From Pseudomonas sp. 8O (GTDB taxonomy: Bacteria > Pseudomonadota > Gammaproteobacteria > Pseudomonadales > Pseudomonadaceae), in contig NZ_LR733264.1 in the NCBI RefSeq assembly GCF_902506495.1, forward strand, positions 1,601,312 through 1,665,311: a DNA stretch of 64,000 bases, read 5' to 3'. Shown here piece by piece: positions 17,940 to 28,190 of the stretch; the stretch's first letter is position 1, and every line of letters starts with the position of its first letter. The notes under the pieces were generated by a model, which searched no databases, was not told the origin of the DNA, and saw only the letters and a list, made by a program, of their open reading frames with translations. The position numbers and the translations under genes were made by a program.

Positions 17940-19925
17940 CTAACGCGACAGGCGCCAGGGTAATGCGCTGCGCAAATCACTCAACGCCTTTCGCAGAGCA
18001 TCACGCGAAGCTGGCCCGCCAGCATAGCGTTGCTGCTCGAAGCAACGGGCAAATGTCTCGATCTGCGCCGCCTGCTCAGGCAACTGCTGCGCCGCGCGCA
18101 ACGCGAAGGAGCGTGCACCCTCACCCGCTTCTCGGCGCACGTCATGGCGCGCCAGCAGCCGCTCGTACTTGCGAAAAGCCTGGCGTTGCGGATCAGGCCG
18201 CTGTTGCCAGGGCTTGAGCAAGCACAACGCCAGCAGGCCAATCAGAAGGGCTCCAGTGCCCACCAGCACGAGCGCCAAACGCTGCCAATCGAAGCTGCCG
18301 AACCAGTTCTGCAGCAGTTTCAGCTGCTGCTCGCCCTGGTAACCCAGCACCCAGCGCTGCCAGCCATAATTGAGGTTCTCCCAGCTCATGCGCAGTTGAT
18401 TGAGCCAGGCCAGCTCGCGGTAGCGCAGCGGTGAGAAAGGCTGGTCATCAAGAAAGCCATCCTCCTCGGTCAAGGCCTCTTCCAACCCTTGTTCGATACG
18501 CTCCGGCGCTACCTGAAAGGTCGGATCGACGCTGCGCCAGCCTTGCCCCGGCTGCCAGTACTCGACCCAGGCATGGGCGTCGAACTGGCGTACCTGGATG
18601 TAGTTGCCACTGGGATTGAGCTCGCCGCCCTGATAACCGGCGACCACCCGAGCGGGAATACCTGCGGCCCGCAGCACGAAGGTCATGGCACCGGCATAGT
18701 GCGCGCAGAAACCGCGCCGGGTGTTGAACAGGAAATCGTCGACGCTGTCGCTGCCCAGAGGCTGCGGGCGCAACGTGTAGACGTACGGTTCACGGTTGAA
18801 ATGCTGCAGCACTGCCGCCACCAGCGCGTCGCTCTGTGGATACTGCGCCTTCAGTTCAGCCGCCCAGGCACGACTGCGCGGGTCGCCCTGCTGGGGCAAT
18901 TGCAGCGCCTGACGGATACCTGGCGGTTCGGCCTGCGCCTGCCGCACGGCCTCGGGCCAGGAGCGCACTTGGTACAACAGCGGCCGATCCACCGGACGCA
19001 GTCTCTGCCAACGGAAGTCGTTCATCATCCGCCCGCTGTCCTGCGCCATCTCGCCGACATCCAGGGCGTACAGCCAACGCTTGCCGCTGGGCTGCATGAT
19101 GATGTTGTAATCGAGCGGCGCGCCGGCCTTGCTCCACTGCGGCGCTACGGGCACATCAGCGTAGCCGGACTGCGACCAGCGCCTGCCATCGAAGCGCTCC
19201 AACGTCAGTGCACGCCAATATAGCTGCCCTCTTGGCGGCACCTCACTCTCGAAACTGGCGCGAAAGGCCAGCGCCGAGGAACGACTGAGCTCGGCGATAT
19301 CAGCCGGCTCCATGCTATCCGACAGCCCCGTGACGCCCTTGTCGTTAGGCAGTGGCAGCGACCACAACGGCCCCATGCGCGGAAAGAACACGAACAGCAG
19401 AAGCATCAGCGGCACCGCCTGCAGGACCAAGCCACCAGCCAGGCGCAGGGGCGGCCAGGGGCGTTCGGCAAAACCACTGTGCTGCAGGCCGACCAGGGCG
19501 GTCAGCAACGCCGTGACCGGCAGCAGGCTGTAGAGCGCGGCCAGAATGCCGTCCTCGAACAGATAGGCGGTCACCACGCAGAAGAAACCCAGGAAGATCA
19601 GCACCAACGCATCGCGCCGCGTACGCATCTCCAGCAGCTTGAGGGTGAAGGTAGCGATCAGCAGCACCGACGCCGCATCCAGCCCCACCAGCGTGCCACG
19701 CGAAAGCAGGATGCCCGCCAGCACCAGCAGCACCAGGCCACCTTTGGCCCAGCCATTGGGATAGCGTGCACGCATGCGAAAGATCTGTACGCGCCAACCG
19801 GCAGCGCCCAGCCATAGCGCGATCATCCACAGCGGCAGATGCACCAGATGCGGCACGATCACCAGCACCTGGGCGACCAGCAACCAGGTCAGGGCAATTC
19901 TCGGGATACCCGGCAGGCTGCTCAT
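17940..19925 (-). CDS. tgpA: Inner-membrane transglutaminase TgpA (DUF3488/DUF4129)
   Basis: The 661-residue protein has six or seven N-terminal membrane helices (about 10-185), a periplasmic transglutaminase-like domain (about 200-520), one more helix near 550 and a C-terminal DUF4129. The catalytic triad is visible as C407 (RRGFCAHYAG), H451 (DAHAWVEYW) and D467 (SVDPT). P. aeruginosa TgpA has the same layout and is reported essential there; its cell-wall-related role is unresolved. It overlaps the DUF58 gene by 4 nt (ATGA), so moxR-DUF58-tgpA is one operon. Confidence 0.92.
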   Translation of the reverse strand: MSSLPGIPRIALTWLLVAQVLVIVPHLVHLPLWMIALWLGAAGWRVQIFRMRARYPNGWAKGGLVLLVLAGILLSRGTLVGLDAASVLLIATFTLKLLEMRTRRDALVLIFLGFFCVVTAYLFEDGILAALYSLLPVTALLTALVGLQHSGFAERPWPPLRLAGGLVLQAVPLMLLLFVFFPRMGPLWSLPLPNDKGVTGLSDSMEPADIAELSRSSALAFRASFESEVPPRGQLYWRALTLERFDGRRWSQSGYADVPVAPQWSKAGAPLDYNIIMQPSGKRWLYALDVGEMAQDSGRMMNDFRWQRLRPVDRPLLYQVRSWPEAVRQAQAEPPGIRQALQLPQQGDPRSRAWAAELKAQYPQSDALVAAVLQHFNREPYVYTLRPQPLGSDSVDDFLFNTRRGFCAHYAGAMTFVLRAAGIPARVVAGYQGGELNPSGNYIQVRQFDAHAWVEYWQPGQGWRSVDPTFQVAPERIEQGLEEALTEEDGFLDDQPFSPLRYRELAWLNQLRMSWENLNYGWQRWVLGYQGEQQLKLLQNWFGSFDWQRLALVLVGTGALLIGLLALCLLKPWQQRPDPQRQAFRKYERLLARHDVRREAGEGARSFALRAAQQLPEQAAQIETFARCFEQQRYAGGPASRDALRKALSDLRSALPWRLSR

Positions 19926-20875
19926 GCGCGAGCTCCGAACAATGCCAGGGCGCGCAGGCAGGCATCACGATGGCCTTCACCATAATCGGGAGCGATCACC
20001 TGCCCGGGCAGTTGCAGGCCGAACGCCTGTTGCCGCTCGGTGAACTGCAGCACCCAGTGGCAGAGCAGCGACAAACGCTGTTCGCTGTCGCCACCCAGGC
20101 TGTCGAAGTCCAGCCATAGATCGCGGCCGCTGAGCATGGCGAAATCCTTGACCAGCAGGCCCTGACCACGAGAGTAGGCCTTCCAGTCCAGACGCCGTTT
20201 CGAGTCGCCTGGCTGATACTCGCGCAGGCCCTGGAAATCATCGGCGCCCTGGCCGCGGGCACGCATGCCCTCTTCCTCCTCGTCGCCCAGGCCCGCCGAC
20301 AACGGCAGTTCCCCCTCCAGCGGCCGCGGGTAGACCAGCACAGCCTGATCCAGATCGACCCAGCTCCAGGCCACCAGCAAGCCCAGAGGGAAACGACTCT
20401 CCACCCGCAGACGCTCGGGCCGTAGCCAGCCACGCCGTACGGCTGGCTGACTCAGATCCACTTCGGTCTGCCCCTGGCGCGGCACGTCGCGCACCACCAG
20501 ATCAGACGGTGGCCAGCCCAGTGCCACGGCCTGGCGCTCACGCTCGGGGCTCTCCAGGCGTACGCGAAAACGCGCATGCTCGCCGACGAACACCGCACCA
20601 CCGCCACCGGCCTTGAGCACCAACCCGGCCAGGTTGCGGTAGGTATGCAGGATGGTGACGACGAACACCGAAACCAGCAGGAAGGTCAGACCGTAGGCCA
20701 GGCTGTTCTGGTAATTGATACCCACCAGCAACATCAGCAGCAGAGCCACGGCAAAGACCGCACCTACCCGGCTGGGCAGAATGAAAATGCGCCGCTGATT
20801 CAGGCGCACGCTGGCCGCTGGCGGAATGCGTTTGGCCAACCAGCGCCGCCAGAGCGGCTTTAACGCTGCACGCAT
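19922..20875 (-). CDS. DUF58 domain protein
   Basis: The 317-residue protein starts MRAALKPLW with a one-base overlap (TGATG) to the moxR stop. Two membrane helices (about 35-80) are followed by a soluble DUF58 domain. The hallmark of the DUF58 domain is EYQPGDSKRRLDWKAYSR. DUF58 proteins occur with MoxR ATPases and transglutaminases, and are thought to be the clients or partners of the AAA+ protein. The in-frame extension to 20905 is excluded by the overlap logic. Confidence 0.88.
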   Translation of the reverse strand: MRAALKPLWRRWLAKRIPPAASVRLNQRRIFILPSRVGAVFAVALLLMLLVGINYQNSLAYGLTFLLVSVFVVTILHTYRNLAGLVLKAGGGGAVFVGEHARFRVRLESPERERQAVALGWPPSDLVVRDVPRQGQTEVDLSQPAVRRGWLRPERLRVESRFPLGLLVAWSWVDLDQAVLVYPRPLEGELPLSAGLGDEEEEGMRARGQGADDFQGLREYQPGDSKRRLDWKAYSRGQGLLVKDFAMLSGRDLWLDFDSLGGDSEQRLSLLCHWVLQFTERQQAFGLQLPGQVIAPDYGEGHRDACLRALALFGARA

Positions 20876-21792
20876 CAGAGCGCCGGCACTTCGCGCAGCA
20901 GCCATTGCACCAGACTGCCGCCACCGTGGCCGGTGGGATCGGCGCGCTCGCGCAGGCGATGTCCCACCACCGACGGCAGCACCGCTTGCACGTCTTCAGG
21001 AATGACGTAATCACGCTCGGCCAGCAAGGCCCAGGCCCGTGCAGCAGCAAGCAACGCCAGACTGGCGCGCGGCGACAAGCCCCAGGCGAACTGCGGCTGG
21101 CTGCGCGTCGCCTCGACCAGGCGCAGCACATAGTCGATCAGCGCATCGCTGGCACGCACCTTGGGCACTTGCGCCTGCAGGCGAGCCAGCTCGGCATGGT
21201 CGAGAATGGATTCCATGCGCGGCAACAGATCGCGCCGGGCATCGCCCAGCAGCAACGCCCGCTCCGCAGCCTGCGCCGGATAGCCCAGCGACAGGCGCAT
21301 GAGAAAACGATCGAGCTGGGATTCGGGCAAGGCGAAGGTGCCGCCACTGCTGACCGGGTTCTGCGTGGCGATGACGAAGAATGGCTCGGGCAGCGGACGG
21401 GTCGCGCCCTCGATGGTCACCTGTCCCTCTTCCATGGCCTCGAGCAGCGCGCTCTGACTCTTCGGCGTGGCACGGTTGATTTCATCGGCCAACACCAGCT
21501 CGGCGAAAATCGGCCCCGGATGAAAGACGAACTGCCCGCTGTCCTTGTCGAACACCGAGGTGCCAAGAATGTCGCCCGGCAGCAGATCGGAGGTGAACTG
21601 GATGCGCTGGAAGCTCAGCCCCAGCACCCGCGCCAGGGCATGACTGAGGGTCGTCTTGCCCATGCCCGGCAGGTCCTCGATCAACAGGTGACCACGCGCC
21701 AGCAGGCAGGTCAGCGCCAGACGCACCTGCGCCTCTTTGCCCAGCAATACCTGATTGACCGAGTCGAGACAGGTGTCCAGTTTGGTTCGCAT
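20875..21792 (-). CDS. MoxR-family AAA+ ATPase
   Basis: The 305-residue AAA_3 ATPase has Walker A in DLPGMGKTTLSHAL, Walker B/sensor in LVLADEINRATPKSQSALLEAMEE, and ATQNP (sensor 1). MoxR proteins act as chaperones that insert cofactors or activate partner proteins. The DUF58 and transglutaminase genes immediately downstream indicate its partners. AAGGAG lies 6 nt before the ATG. It is the first gene of the operon. Confidence 0.92.
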   Translation of the reverse strand: MRTKLDTCLDSVNQVLLGKEAQVRLALTCLLARGHLLIEDLPGMGKTTLSHALARVLGLSFQRIQFTSDLLPGDILGTSVFDKDSGQFVFHPGPIFAELVLADEINRATPKSQSALLEAMEEGQVTIEGATRPLPEPFFVIATQNPVSSGGTFALPESQLDRFLMRLSLGYPAQAAERALLLGDARRDLLPRMESILDHAELARLQAQVPKVRASDALIDYVLRLVEATRSQPQFAWGLSPRASLALLAAARAWALLAERDYVIPEDVQAVLPSVVGHRLRERADPTGHGGGSLVQWLLREVPAL

Positions 21793-21887
21793 CGTTCGCT
21801 CCTTATGCAGAACGTCGATGCTACTGGGGCGCCGGGGCGTGGCATAGCTCTATGCAAAGTTTGCTCACGAAACTGTGAGGGCAGACG

Positions 21888-23855
21888 CTATGTCAGGCGA
21901 AAGTGCCCTGCCATACCCTGCAGGTCACGCCCCAGCTCAGCCAGTTGGATGCTCGAGGCAGCGGTTTCGTCCATGGCCGTGGCTGACTGATCGGCGATAT
22001 CGCGAATCGAGGTGACGCTGCGGTTGATTTCCTCGGCCACGGCAGTCTGCTGCTCGGCTGCCGCAGCGATCTGCTGGTTCATCTCCGAGATAAGGCCCAC
22101 CGCCTCGGCAATGGCCGCCAAGGCGCCTTCGGTCTGGTTGGCGTCGCCAACCGTCAGGTTCACCAGACTGGCGCTCTGCTCCATGTCAGTCACGGCGCGG
22201 CGGCTGCCTTCACGCAAGGCCGCGATCAGCGACTCGATTTCCGCCGTGGATTGCTGAGTGCGTTTTGCCAGTGCCCGTACCTCATCGGCGACCACCGCGA
22301 AACCACGCCCCTGCTCTCCCGCGCGCGCCGCCTCGATGGCCGCGTTGAGCGCCAGAAGGTTGGTTTGCTCGGCAACGCTCTTGATCACATCGAGCACTGC
22401 ATCGATGCGCTGAGTGTCCTGACTCAGGCGCTGAATGCTCTCGGTAGTGGCGTCCATGGCGCGGGCCAGTTGCTCGATACGCTGCAGGGTCTGGCGCACC
22501 ACCTGACTGCCGACACCGACACGCTGGTCAGCCCGCTCGGTGGAAGCCGCTGCTGCCTCGGCATTGCGCGCCACCTCGTGCACCGTGGCCGTCATCTGGC
22601 TCATGGCGGTGGCGACCTGATCGGTCTCCAGCTTCTGGCCATTGACGCCCTGGCGCGTCTGCTCGGCAGTTGTCGAAAGGCTCTGGGCGGAGCTGGATAT
22701 CTGCGCCACACCACCCTGCAGGCGGCCAACCATATCTCTCAGGTTGGCGGACATGCCTTGCATGGCAGCCAGCAGTTGACCGATTTCATCGCGCCGATCC
22801 TGTTCGATGTGCACGCTGAGGTCGCCACTGGCAATGGATTCGGCGAGGCCGATCACCCGTTTGAGCGGACGCACGATGGCCAGACTGATCATGATCGCCG
22901 CGCCAAGACCGAACAGCAGCGCCAGGGCCGCGGCCACGATGATCAGACCGCTGCTGGCCTGGCGCTCGGCGCGCATGACCTGACGTTGCGTGTCCAGAGC
23001 CAGCTCGACCTGCTGCAGCAGGTGCTCGACCTGAGCAATCAGTTGCCCGTAAACCTGCTTCTGTTGCTGCAACTGGGTGGCGTATTCCTTCAGGCGCTCG
23101 TTGAAGGAGTCGACGTTGACCACCACCTCGCCGAGCACCGCAGCATAACCGGGATCGTCCAGCGCATCGCGCAACTCCGCAGCCATGGCTTGCGCTTCGC
23201 CGGCCTGGGCAATTTCCGCCTGCTCGCTGCTATCGCTACGCCGGCTGGCCTCCAGGCGCTGGCGAGCCTGATCCAGCGCCTGCAACAGCAATTGATGGAT
23301 ATTGCCGACCGTGCCGGCCTGCAGAACCGAATCGCCGCCCTGCTCGCCTTGGGAGCTCTTGAGCAGGTCGACGCCGTCTTCCGCCAGCCCTTCCTGCAGC
23401 AGATCCAGACTGTTGGCCGCACTGACCACCAGCCAGTCAGCGGCCTGCAAGGACAGCTGCATGTTGTCGGTGAGTTCAACGTAGCGGGCAAAGGCGCTGC
23501 GGTAGTCGGCCAGTGCAGGCTCGACCTGCGCCAGAATCGCGGCCGTGTCGCTATCGAGCTCACCTTGTAGTGCCTGCCCGGTCTGCAAAATGCTCTCAGC
23601 CTGTTCGGCCAGGCGCTCCGCGTGCTGACTGTCGCCACTCAGCGCGAACGTCTGCTCGCTCTGGCGCATACGCAGCACCTGCTCGCCAAGCGCGCTCATG
23701 CGCTGCTGCAATTCGGCACCGGCACTGACTTCACGCAACGCCAGCAAACCGGTAACAGCCACCAGAGCGGTCAGCATCAATACCAGAGCAAAACCCGTCA
23801 TCAACTTGCTGGTCGTGCTCAGACTGGCCAGCCGCTTGCTCAATGAGCCACCCAT
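21888..23855 (-). CDS. Methyl-accepting chemotaxis protein with large helical sensor domain
   Basis: The 655-residue receptor has helix 1 at about 17-40 and a long all-helical periplasmic domain of about 245 residues. The second membrane helix ([19 protein letters not shown]), HAMP and the signalling hairpin with tip [20 protein letters not shown] follow. The size and helical character suggest the helical bimodular (HBM) type, which in Pseudomonas McpS binds TCA-cycle intermediates; ligand is inference. AGGGGG lies before the ATG at 23855. The longer frame to 23939 is rejected. Confidence 0.88.
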   Translation of the reverse strand: MGGSLSKRLASLSTTSKLMTGFALVLMLTALVAVTGLLALREVSAGAELQQRMSALGEQVLRMRQSEQTFALSGDSQHAERLAEQAESILQTGQALQGELDSDTAAILAQVEPALADYRSAFARYVELTDNMQLSLQAADWLVVSAANSLDLLQEGLAEDGVDLLKSSQGEQGGDSVLQAGTVGNIHQLLLQALDQARQRLEASRRSDSSEQAEIAQAGEAQAMAAELRDALDDPGYAAVLGEVVVNVDSFNERLKEYATQLQQQKQVYGQLIAQVEHLLQQVELALDTQRQVMRAERQASSGLIIVAAALALLFGLGAAIMISLAIVRPLKRVIGLAESIASGDLSVHIEQDRRDEIGQLLAAMQGMSANLRDMVGRLQGGVAQISSSAQSLSTTAEQTRQGVNGQKLETDQVATAMSQMTATVHEVARNAEAAAASTERADQRVGVGSQVVRQTLQRIEQLARAMDATTESIQRLSQDTQRIDAVLDVIKSVAEQTNLLALNAAIEAARAGEQGRGFAVVADEVRALAKRTQQSTAEIESLIAALREGSRRAVTDMEQSASLVNLTVGDANQTEGALAAIAEAVGLISEMNQQIAAAAEQQTAVAEEINRSVTSIRDIADQSATAMDETAASSIQLAELGRDLQGMAGHFRLT

Positions 23856-23981
23856 GACATCCCCCTGCCTACTGCAGCTAGCCCCGAAATCTGGAACATA
23901 GGAGCGCAGCACTACTGGCGACAAGCCAGCAGACAGCAAGATGGCCGGGAGAGTTAACTGGACGTCGTTTTCAGAACGGGT

Positions 23982-24587
23982 TCAGGGCCGCTGCATCTGG
24001 AAAAGATCGCGTGTGCGGCAATAGGCACTACCACCGAGGCGACCCACCAGGTCGAGTTTGAGCGGGTCGATGCGCCCCTGCTCGTTGAGCACTGCATCAT
24101 CGATATGCGCCAGCAGCACTTCGGCGAAGATCAGATGGCAGTTGGGTCGTTGCGCCGGATAGGGCTGGATTTGCGCCACACGGCATTCGAAGGTCACCGG
24201 GGCTCCAACGACTCGCGGGACGTCGATGCGCTCGCACGGCTGGCTGGCGATGCCACAGTGGGCGAACTCGCTGACTTCATGGGGCAGGATCGCGGCGCTG
24301 GCGTTCATCGCCTCGGCCTGGGCGAAACTAACCAGTTGGATCGCCAGTTCGCCGCTGGCCTGGGCATTGCGCAGGCTGTCCTTGAGGCTGCCATCGTCGC
24401 GGGTGTTGACGTTGACCAGCAAGGTCGGCGGGTTGTCACTGATCACCTGAAAGAAGCTGAACGGCGCCAGGTTCGCCACGCCATCGGCAGAACGGGTCGA
24501 GACCCAGGCGATGGGCCGTGGGGTGACACTGGAAGCCAGCCAGCGATAAGCCTCGAGCGGGCTCAGATCGGAAAAGTCGAGCTGCAT
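23982..24587 (-). CDS. Flavin reductase family protein
   Basis: The 201-residue FMN-binding split-barrel protein shows SVTPRPIAWVSTRSADGVANLAPFS, the family's FMN-site signature near the N terminus. NARDDGSLKDSL-like (NTRDDGSLKDS) and NCHLIFAEVLLAHID appear later. Such proteins reduce flavin with NAD(P)H or bind FMN. The start ATG overlaps the stop of the lipoprotein gene by one base (TGATG), indicating translational coupling. No monooxygenase partner is nearby. Confidence 0.85.
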   Translation of the reverse strand: MQLDFSDLSPLEAYRWLASSVTPRPIAWVSTRSADGVANLAPFSFFQVISDNPPTLLVNVNTRDDGSLKDSLRNAQASGELAIQLVSFAQAEAMNASAAILPHEVSEFAHCGIASQPCERIDVPRVVGAPVTFECRVAQIQPYPAQRPNCHLIFAEVLLAHIDDAVLNEQGRIDPLKLDLVGRLGGSAYCRTRDLFQMQRP

Positions 24588-24865
24588 CAACGCCCCGCTC
24601 GCGATTCGCGGATGTAGAAGCGCGCACGCTCAGCCTTGCTGGTGCAGCCTTCATAGGCTTCGAACTGCTGCTGGGTCTTGGCAGCGGTGAGCAGCGAAAG
24701 TGCCTTGGAATAACTCACGGTACCGGCGAAGCCTTCGGCCTCGGCGATGCTCAGTTCTTTCCAGGCGGCATCCAGTTGATTGGCACAGGTATCACGGTAG
24801 ACGGTCTTGCCGGCGCAGCCGGTGAGCGCCACCGCAAGTAGCGGCAAACAGATCCAGTGTTTCAT
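24587..24865 (-). CDS. Small lipoprotein of unknown function
   Basis: The 92-residue protein has a signal peptide and lipobox LAVALTGC (Cys about residue 17), so it is lipid-anchored. The mature part is helical with two Cys residues (DTCANQL and YEGCTSK) that could form a disulfide. GAGGAG lies 8-9 nt before ATG 24865; an in-frame GTG three codons upstream is less likely. It is coupled to the flavin reductase gene. I recognise no function. Confidence 0.75.
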   Translation of the reverse strand: MKHWICLPLLAVALTGCAGKTVYRDTCANQLDAAWKELSIAEAEGFAGTVSYSKALSLLTAAKTQQQFEAYEGCTSKAERARFYIRESRAGR

Positions 24866-24940
24866 CGACCACACTCCTCGAACGGATTGACTACGGGTTG
24901 GCCCAGTGTATGACGCTGCGGCAGAGGGAAAGTGCCCACC

Positions 24941-26041
24941 TCACCCGCCGTTTCGCTTACGCAGGTATTCCACCACAGCCTGCTGCTCCCCGGCGAACTC
25001 AATCCGCCCGGATTTACTCTCGCGCTGGAACACGTACATAGGATCGTAGTACTCGACCAGCAAGGCTTCGATCCAGCCGCGATGCGTATCCACCTGGCCA
25101 CCGGCCTGCTGCTCCTGCAGCGCCTGCTCCATGATCGCGGCCAGACGCTGGTAGCGCTCGCCACCCAGGCGACGGGTGATATTGGCCAGGCTCTCGCGCA
25201 AGCGTGCGGCGAACGCGGTGAAGCCTGCCTCGGCACCCTGGGCTGCAACGAATTCGGCACACAGCTCGACCACGTAGGCTTGCAGGATCCGCTCAACGCG
25301 ATTGGCCACGCTGTCCTCCAGCCACACCAGAGGATGATGCTGCATCGCCTGATACAGCGGTAAGGGCAATGAACAGCGGCCGATCAGACGCGACTCGTCT
25401 TCCAGCACGAACTGCTGCTGCCCCGTGGCACGGCGCTTGAGCAGATCGATGGCCAGGGCATTCTCGAAATCGATCTGCTCGGGCTGGCCAGTGGCGCGCT
25501 TGCCGAAGCTGGAGCCTCGGTGATTGGCGTGCGCCTCCAGGTCCAGGCTGTTGCTCAGCTGGCTGATCACCTCGGTCTTGCCGGTGCCGGTCATCCCGCC
25601 CACCAGCACGAAATCGCACGCTTGCACGGCCTCGTCGGTGGTCTGCAGCAGGAAGGTGCGCATGGCCTTGTAGCCACCGACCACGCGCGGATAGTCGATG
25701 CCCGCCTCGCTTTTCAGCCATTGCTGGACGATCTGCGAACGCAGGCCACCGCGAAAGCAGTACAGATAACCATCAGGGTTGGCCTTGGCAAAGGCGGCCC
25801 AGGCCTCGATACGCTCGGCCTTGGTATGGCCGCTGACCAGTTGATGGCCCAGTTCGATGGCCGCCTGCTGGCCTTGCTGCTTGTAGCAAGTGCCGACCTT
25901 CTGCCGTTCGAGGTCGGTCATCAGCGGCAGATTGATCACGCCGGGGAAGGCGCCTTTATGGAACTCGACCGGTGCACGGGTATCCATCATTGCCCGGTCA
26001 TGCAGGAACAGATCGCGGTAGTCGGTGCAGTTGTCGCGCAT
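24941..26041 (-). CDS. mnmH: tRNA 2-selenouridine synthase
   Basis: MnmH (SelU/YbbB) replaces sulfur by selenium at the wobble 2-thiouridine of tRNAs, using selenophosphate. The 366-residue protein has an N-terminal rhodanese domain with active Cys C95 in [10 protein letters not shown], and a P-loop [11 protein letters not shown] (about 148-158). Its start overlaps the selD stop by one base (TGATG), so the enzyme is coupled to production of its selenium donor. Length matches the family. Confidence 0.94.
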   Translation of the reverse strand: MRDNCTDYRDLFLHDRAMMDTRAPVEFHKGAFPGVINLPLMTDLERQKVGTCYKQQGQQAAIELGHQLVSGHTKAERIEAWAAFAKANPDGYLYCFRGGLRSQIVQQWLKSEAGIDYPRVVGGYKAMRTFLLQTTDEAVQACDFVLVGGMTGTGKTEVISQLSNSLDLEAHANHRGSSFGKRATGQPEQIDFENALAIDLLKRRATGQQQFVLEDESRLIGRCSLPLPLYQAMQHHPLVWLEDSVANRVERILQAYVVELCAEFVAAQGAEAGFTAFAARLRESLANITRRLGGERYQRLAAIMEQALQEQQAGGQVDTHRGWIEALLVEYYDPMYVFQRESKSGRIEFAGEQQAVVEYLRKRNGG

Positions 26042-27075
26042 CAGAGCACCTCGACCGCGTAACGCTGTCGCTCGACCATCTCACCGATAGGCGCCAGATT
26101 CAGCCCCAATTCGGCGGCCACGGCGAGGAACTCGGCCTCGCCCTCCGGTGCCACGGCAATCAGCAGGCCACCGCTGGTCTGTGGATCACACAGCAGCAGC
26201 TTGGCCAGCTCGGGCAGCGGCGCGATCTTGTCACCGTAACTGTCGAAATTGCGCAATGTGCCACCCGGTATGCAGCCTTGTTCAAGATAGTGCTCGACAC
26301 TCTCCAGACGCGGCACCCGGGCGAACTCGACGCGAGCACTCAGGCCGCTGCCATCGGCCATTTCCACCAGGTGGCCAAGCAGGCCGAAGCCGGTGACGTC
26401 GGTCATCGCGCGCACGCCGGCGAGCTTGCCGAAGCGACTGCCCGGCTTGTTCAGGGTGCACATCCAGTCACGCGCCAGACCGATGTCCGTATCACGCAGC
26501 TTGGCTTTCTTCTCTGCCGTAGTGAGGATGCCGATGCCAAGGGGCTTGGTCAGGTACAGTTGGCAACCCGCCGTGGCGGTGTCGTTGCGCTTCATGTTGG
26601 TTTTGGCCAACAGACCGGTCACGGCCAGGCCGAAAATCGGCTCCGGCGCATCGATCGAGTGACCGCCCGCCAGCGGGATACCGGCTTCATCGCACACTGC
26701 ACGTCCGCCGCGAATCACCTCTCGGGCGACTTCCGGCGCCAGTACGTTGACCGGCCAGCCAAGGATGGCGATGGCCATCAGCGGATCACCGCCCATGGCG
26801 TAAATGTCGCTGATCGCATTGGTCGCGGCGATACGGCCGAAATCGTAGGGGTCGTCGACAATCGGCATGAAGAAGTCGGTGGTGGAGACCACACCACGCT
26901 CTTCGTCGATGGCGTATACCGCCGCGTCATCGCGCGAGGCATTGCCCACCCAGAGCCTGGGATCGAGATTCTGCGCGCCGCTGCCGGCGAGAATCACCTC
27001 AAGCACCTTCGGCGAAATCTTGCAGCCGCAGCCGGCGCCATGGCTGTACTGGGTCAAACGGATAGGTTCGCTCAT
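26041..27075 (-). CDS. selD: Selenide, water dikinase (selenophosphate synthetase)
   Basis: SelD makes selenophosphate from selenide and ATP. The 344-residue protein has the N-terminal catalytic segment [12 protein letters not shown] with C16 and K19, equivalent to E. coli C17 and K20. The PurM-like domains carry [18 protein letters not shown] and [14 protein letters not shown] ([10 protein letters not shown]) metal/ATP motifs. The active residue is Cys, not selenocysteine. The operon partner mnmH shows that one use is tRNA selenation; selA/selB are not in the window. Confidence 0.95.
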   Translation of the reverse strand: MSEPIRLTQYSHGAGCGCKISPKVLEVILAGSGAQNLDPRLWVGNASRDDAAVYAIDEERGVVSTTDFFMPIVDDPYDFGRIAATNAISDIYAMGGDPLMAIAILGWPVNVLAPEVAREVIRGGRAVCDEAGIPLAGGHSIDAPEPIFGLAVTGLLAKTNMKRNDTATAGCQLYLTKPLGIGILTTAEKKAKLRDTDIGLARDWMCTLNKPGSRFGKLAGVRAMTDVTGFGLLGHLVEMADGSGLSARVEFARVPRLESVEHYLEQGCIPGGTLRNFDSYGDKIAPLPELAKLLLCDPQTSGGLLIAVAPEGEAEFLAVAAELGLNLAPIGEMVERQRYAVEVL

Positions 27076-27179
27076 GGTTTTCTCTCACCGCGATAACTGG
27101 CGGCGGATTCTAGCAAAGACTGCCTTGGCTCAGCTCTCTAGCGCGAGTAAGGTCGAAACTTCACTGGGGGAATCCGTTA

Positions 27180-28190
27180 ATGAGCAAGAAAGTGGCGCTT
27201 GTGCTGGGCTCGGGAGGTGCGCGTGGCTATGCGCACATCGGTGTGATCGAGGAATTGCAGGAGCGCGGTTACGAAATCGGCTGCATCGCCGGCTGCTCGA
27301 TGGGCGCGGTGGTCGGCGGCATCTTCGCCGCAGGCAAGCTGCGCGAATACCGAGAATGGACGGAAAGTCTGGATTATCTCGACGTTTTGCGGCTGCTCGA
27401 CGTCAGCTTCCGCCTCGGCGCCATCCGTGGCGAGCGGGTGTTCGGGCGCATTCAGGAAATCGTTGGCGAGGTGGACATCGAAAACCTCGCCATTCCCTTC
27501 ACCGCCGTCGCCACCGACTTGACCAACCAGCAGGAAATCTGGTTCCAGGAAGGCTGTCTGCACCAGGCGATGCGCGCCTCGGCGGCGATTCCCAGCCTGT
27601 TCACACCGGTCATCCAGGGCAAGCGCATGCTGGTCGACGGCGGCCTGCTCAATCCGCTGCCGATCGTGCCGGTGGTTTCCAGCCACTGCGACCTGATCAT
27701 CGCGGTCAACCTCAATGCCACCAACCAGAATCACTATCAGTTGCCGGTAATCGAGCGCCCCGCAGCCCTCAAGGGGCGCATCGACCAGATGATGACGTCA
27801 CTCGGCTCGCGTCTGCCCAGTTTTCGCCGCAAGAGCGAGGACGAAAGCCTGCTGCTCGCCGAGGAACAACGGCTCGCCGATGACATCGGCCCGGCCGCGG
27901 CGCCCAGCCGCAAAGAGGATGATGAACCCGCGCCGAAGTCTGCCAGCGGTTCACGGGTAGCCGAATTCAGCGGGCCGGCGTCGCTACTGGAGTTGGTCAA
28001 CCAGAGCTTCGAAGTGATGCAGACCTCATTGGCGCAGTACAAGATCGCTGGCTACCCGCCGGACATCCTGATCAACGTGCCCAAACGCGTTTGCCGCTTC
28101 TTCGAGTTCTACAAGGCACCGGAGCTGATCATGCTGGGTCGGCAGATCGCTCGCGACACCCTCGACAAGTACGAAAGCGAGCGCGGCTGA
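27180..28190 (+). CDS. Patatin-like phospholipase family protein (RssA-like)
   Basis: The 336-residue serine hydrolase has the patatin signatures GSGGARGYAHIGV (oxyanion hole), GCSMGAVVGG (nucleophile Ser in GxSxG) and VDGGLLNPLP (catalytic Asp in DGG). It hydrolyses acyl esters of lipids by a Ser-Asp dyad. The C-terminal 110 residues are charged and less conserved. It is divergent from selD. Its stop TGA abuts the stop of the convergent permease gene, giving TGATCA. Confidence 0.88.
   Translation: MSKKVALVLGSGGARGYAHIGVIEELQERGYEIGCIAGCSMGAVVGGIFAAGKLREYREWTESLDYLDVLRLLDVSFRLGAIRGERVFGRIQEIVGEVDIENLAIPFTAVATDLTNQQEIWFQEGCLHQAMRASAAIPSLFTPVIQGKRMLVDGGLLNPLPIVPVVSSHCDLIIAVNLNATNQNHYQLPVIERPAALKGRIDQMMTSLGSRLPSFRRKSEDESLLLAEEQRLADDIGPAAAPSRKEDDEPAPKSASGSRVAEFSGPASLLELVNQSFEVMQTSLAQYKIAGYPPDILINVPKRVCRFFEFYKAPELIMLGRQIARDTLDKYESERG

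Noticed and set aside
20538..21131. Minus-strand open frame spanning the moxR/DUF58 junction
   Set aside because: It overlaps both genes in another frame and has Cys/Arg/Ser-rich shadow composition.
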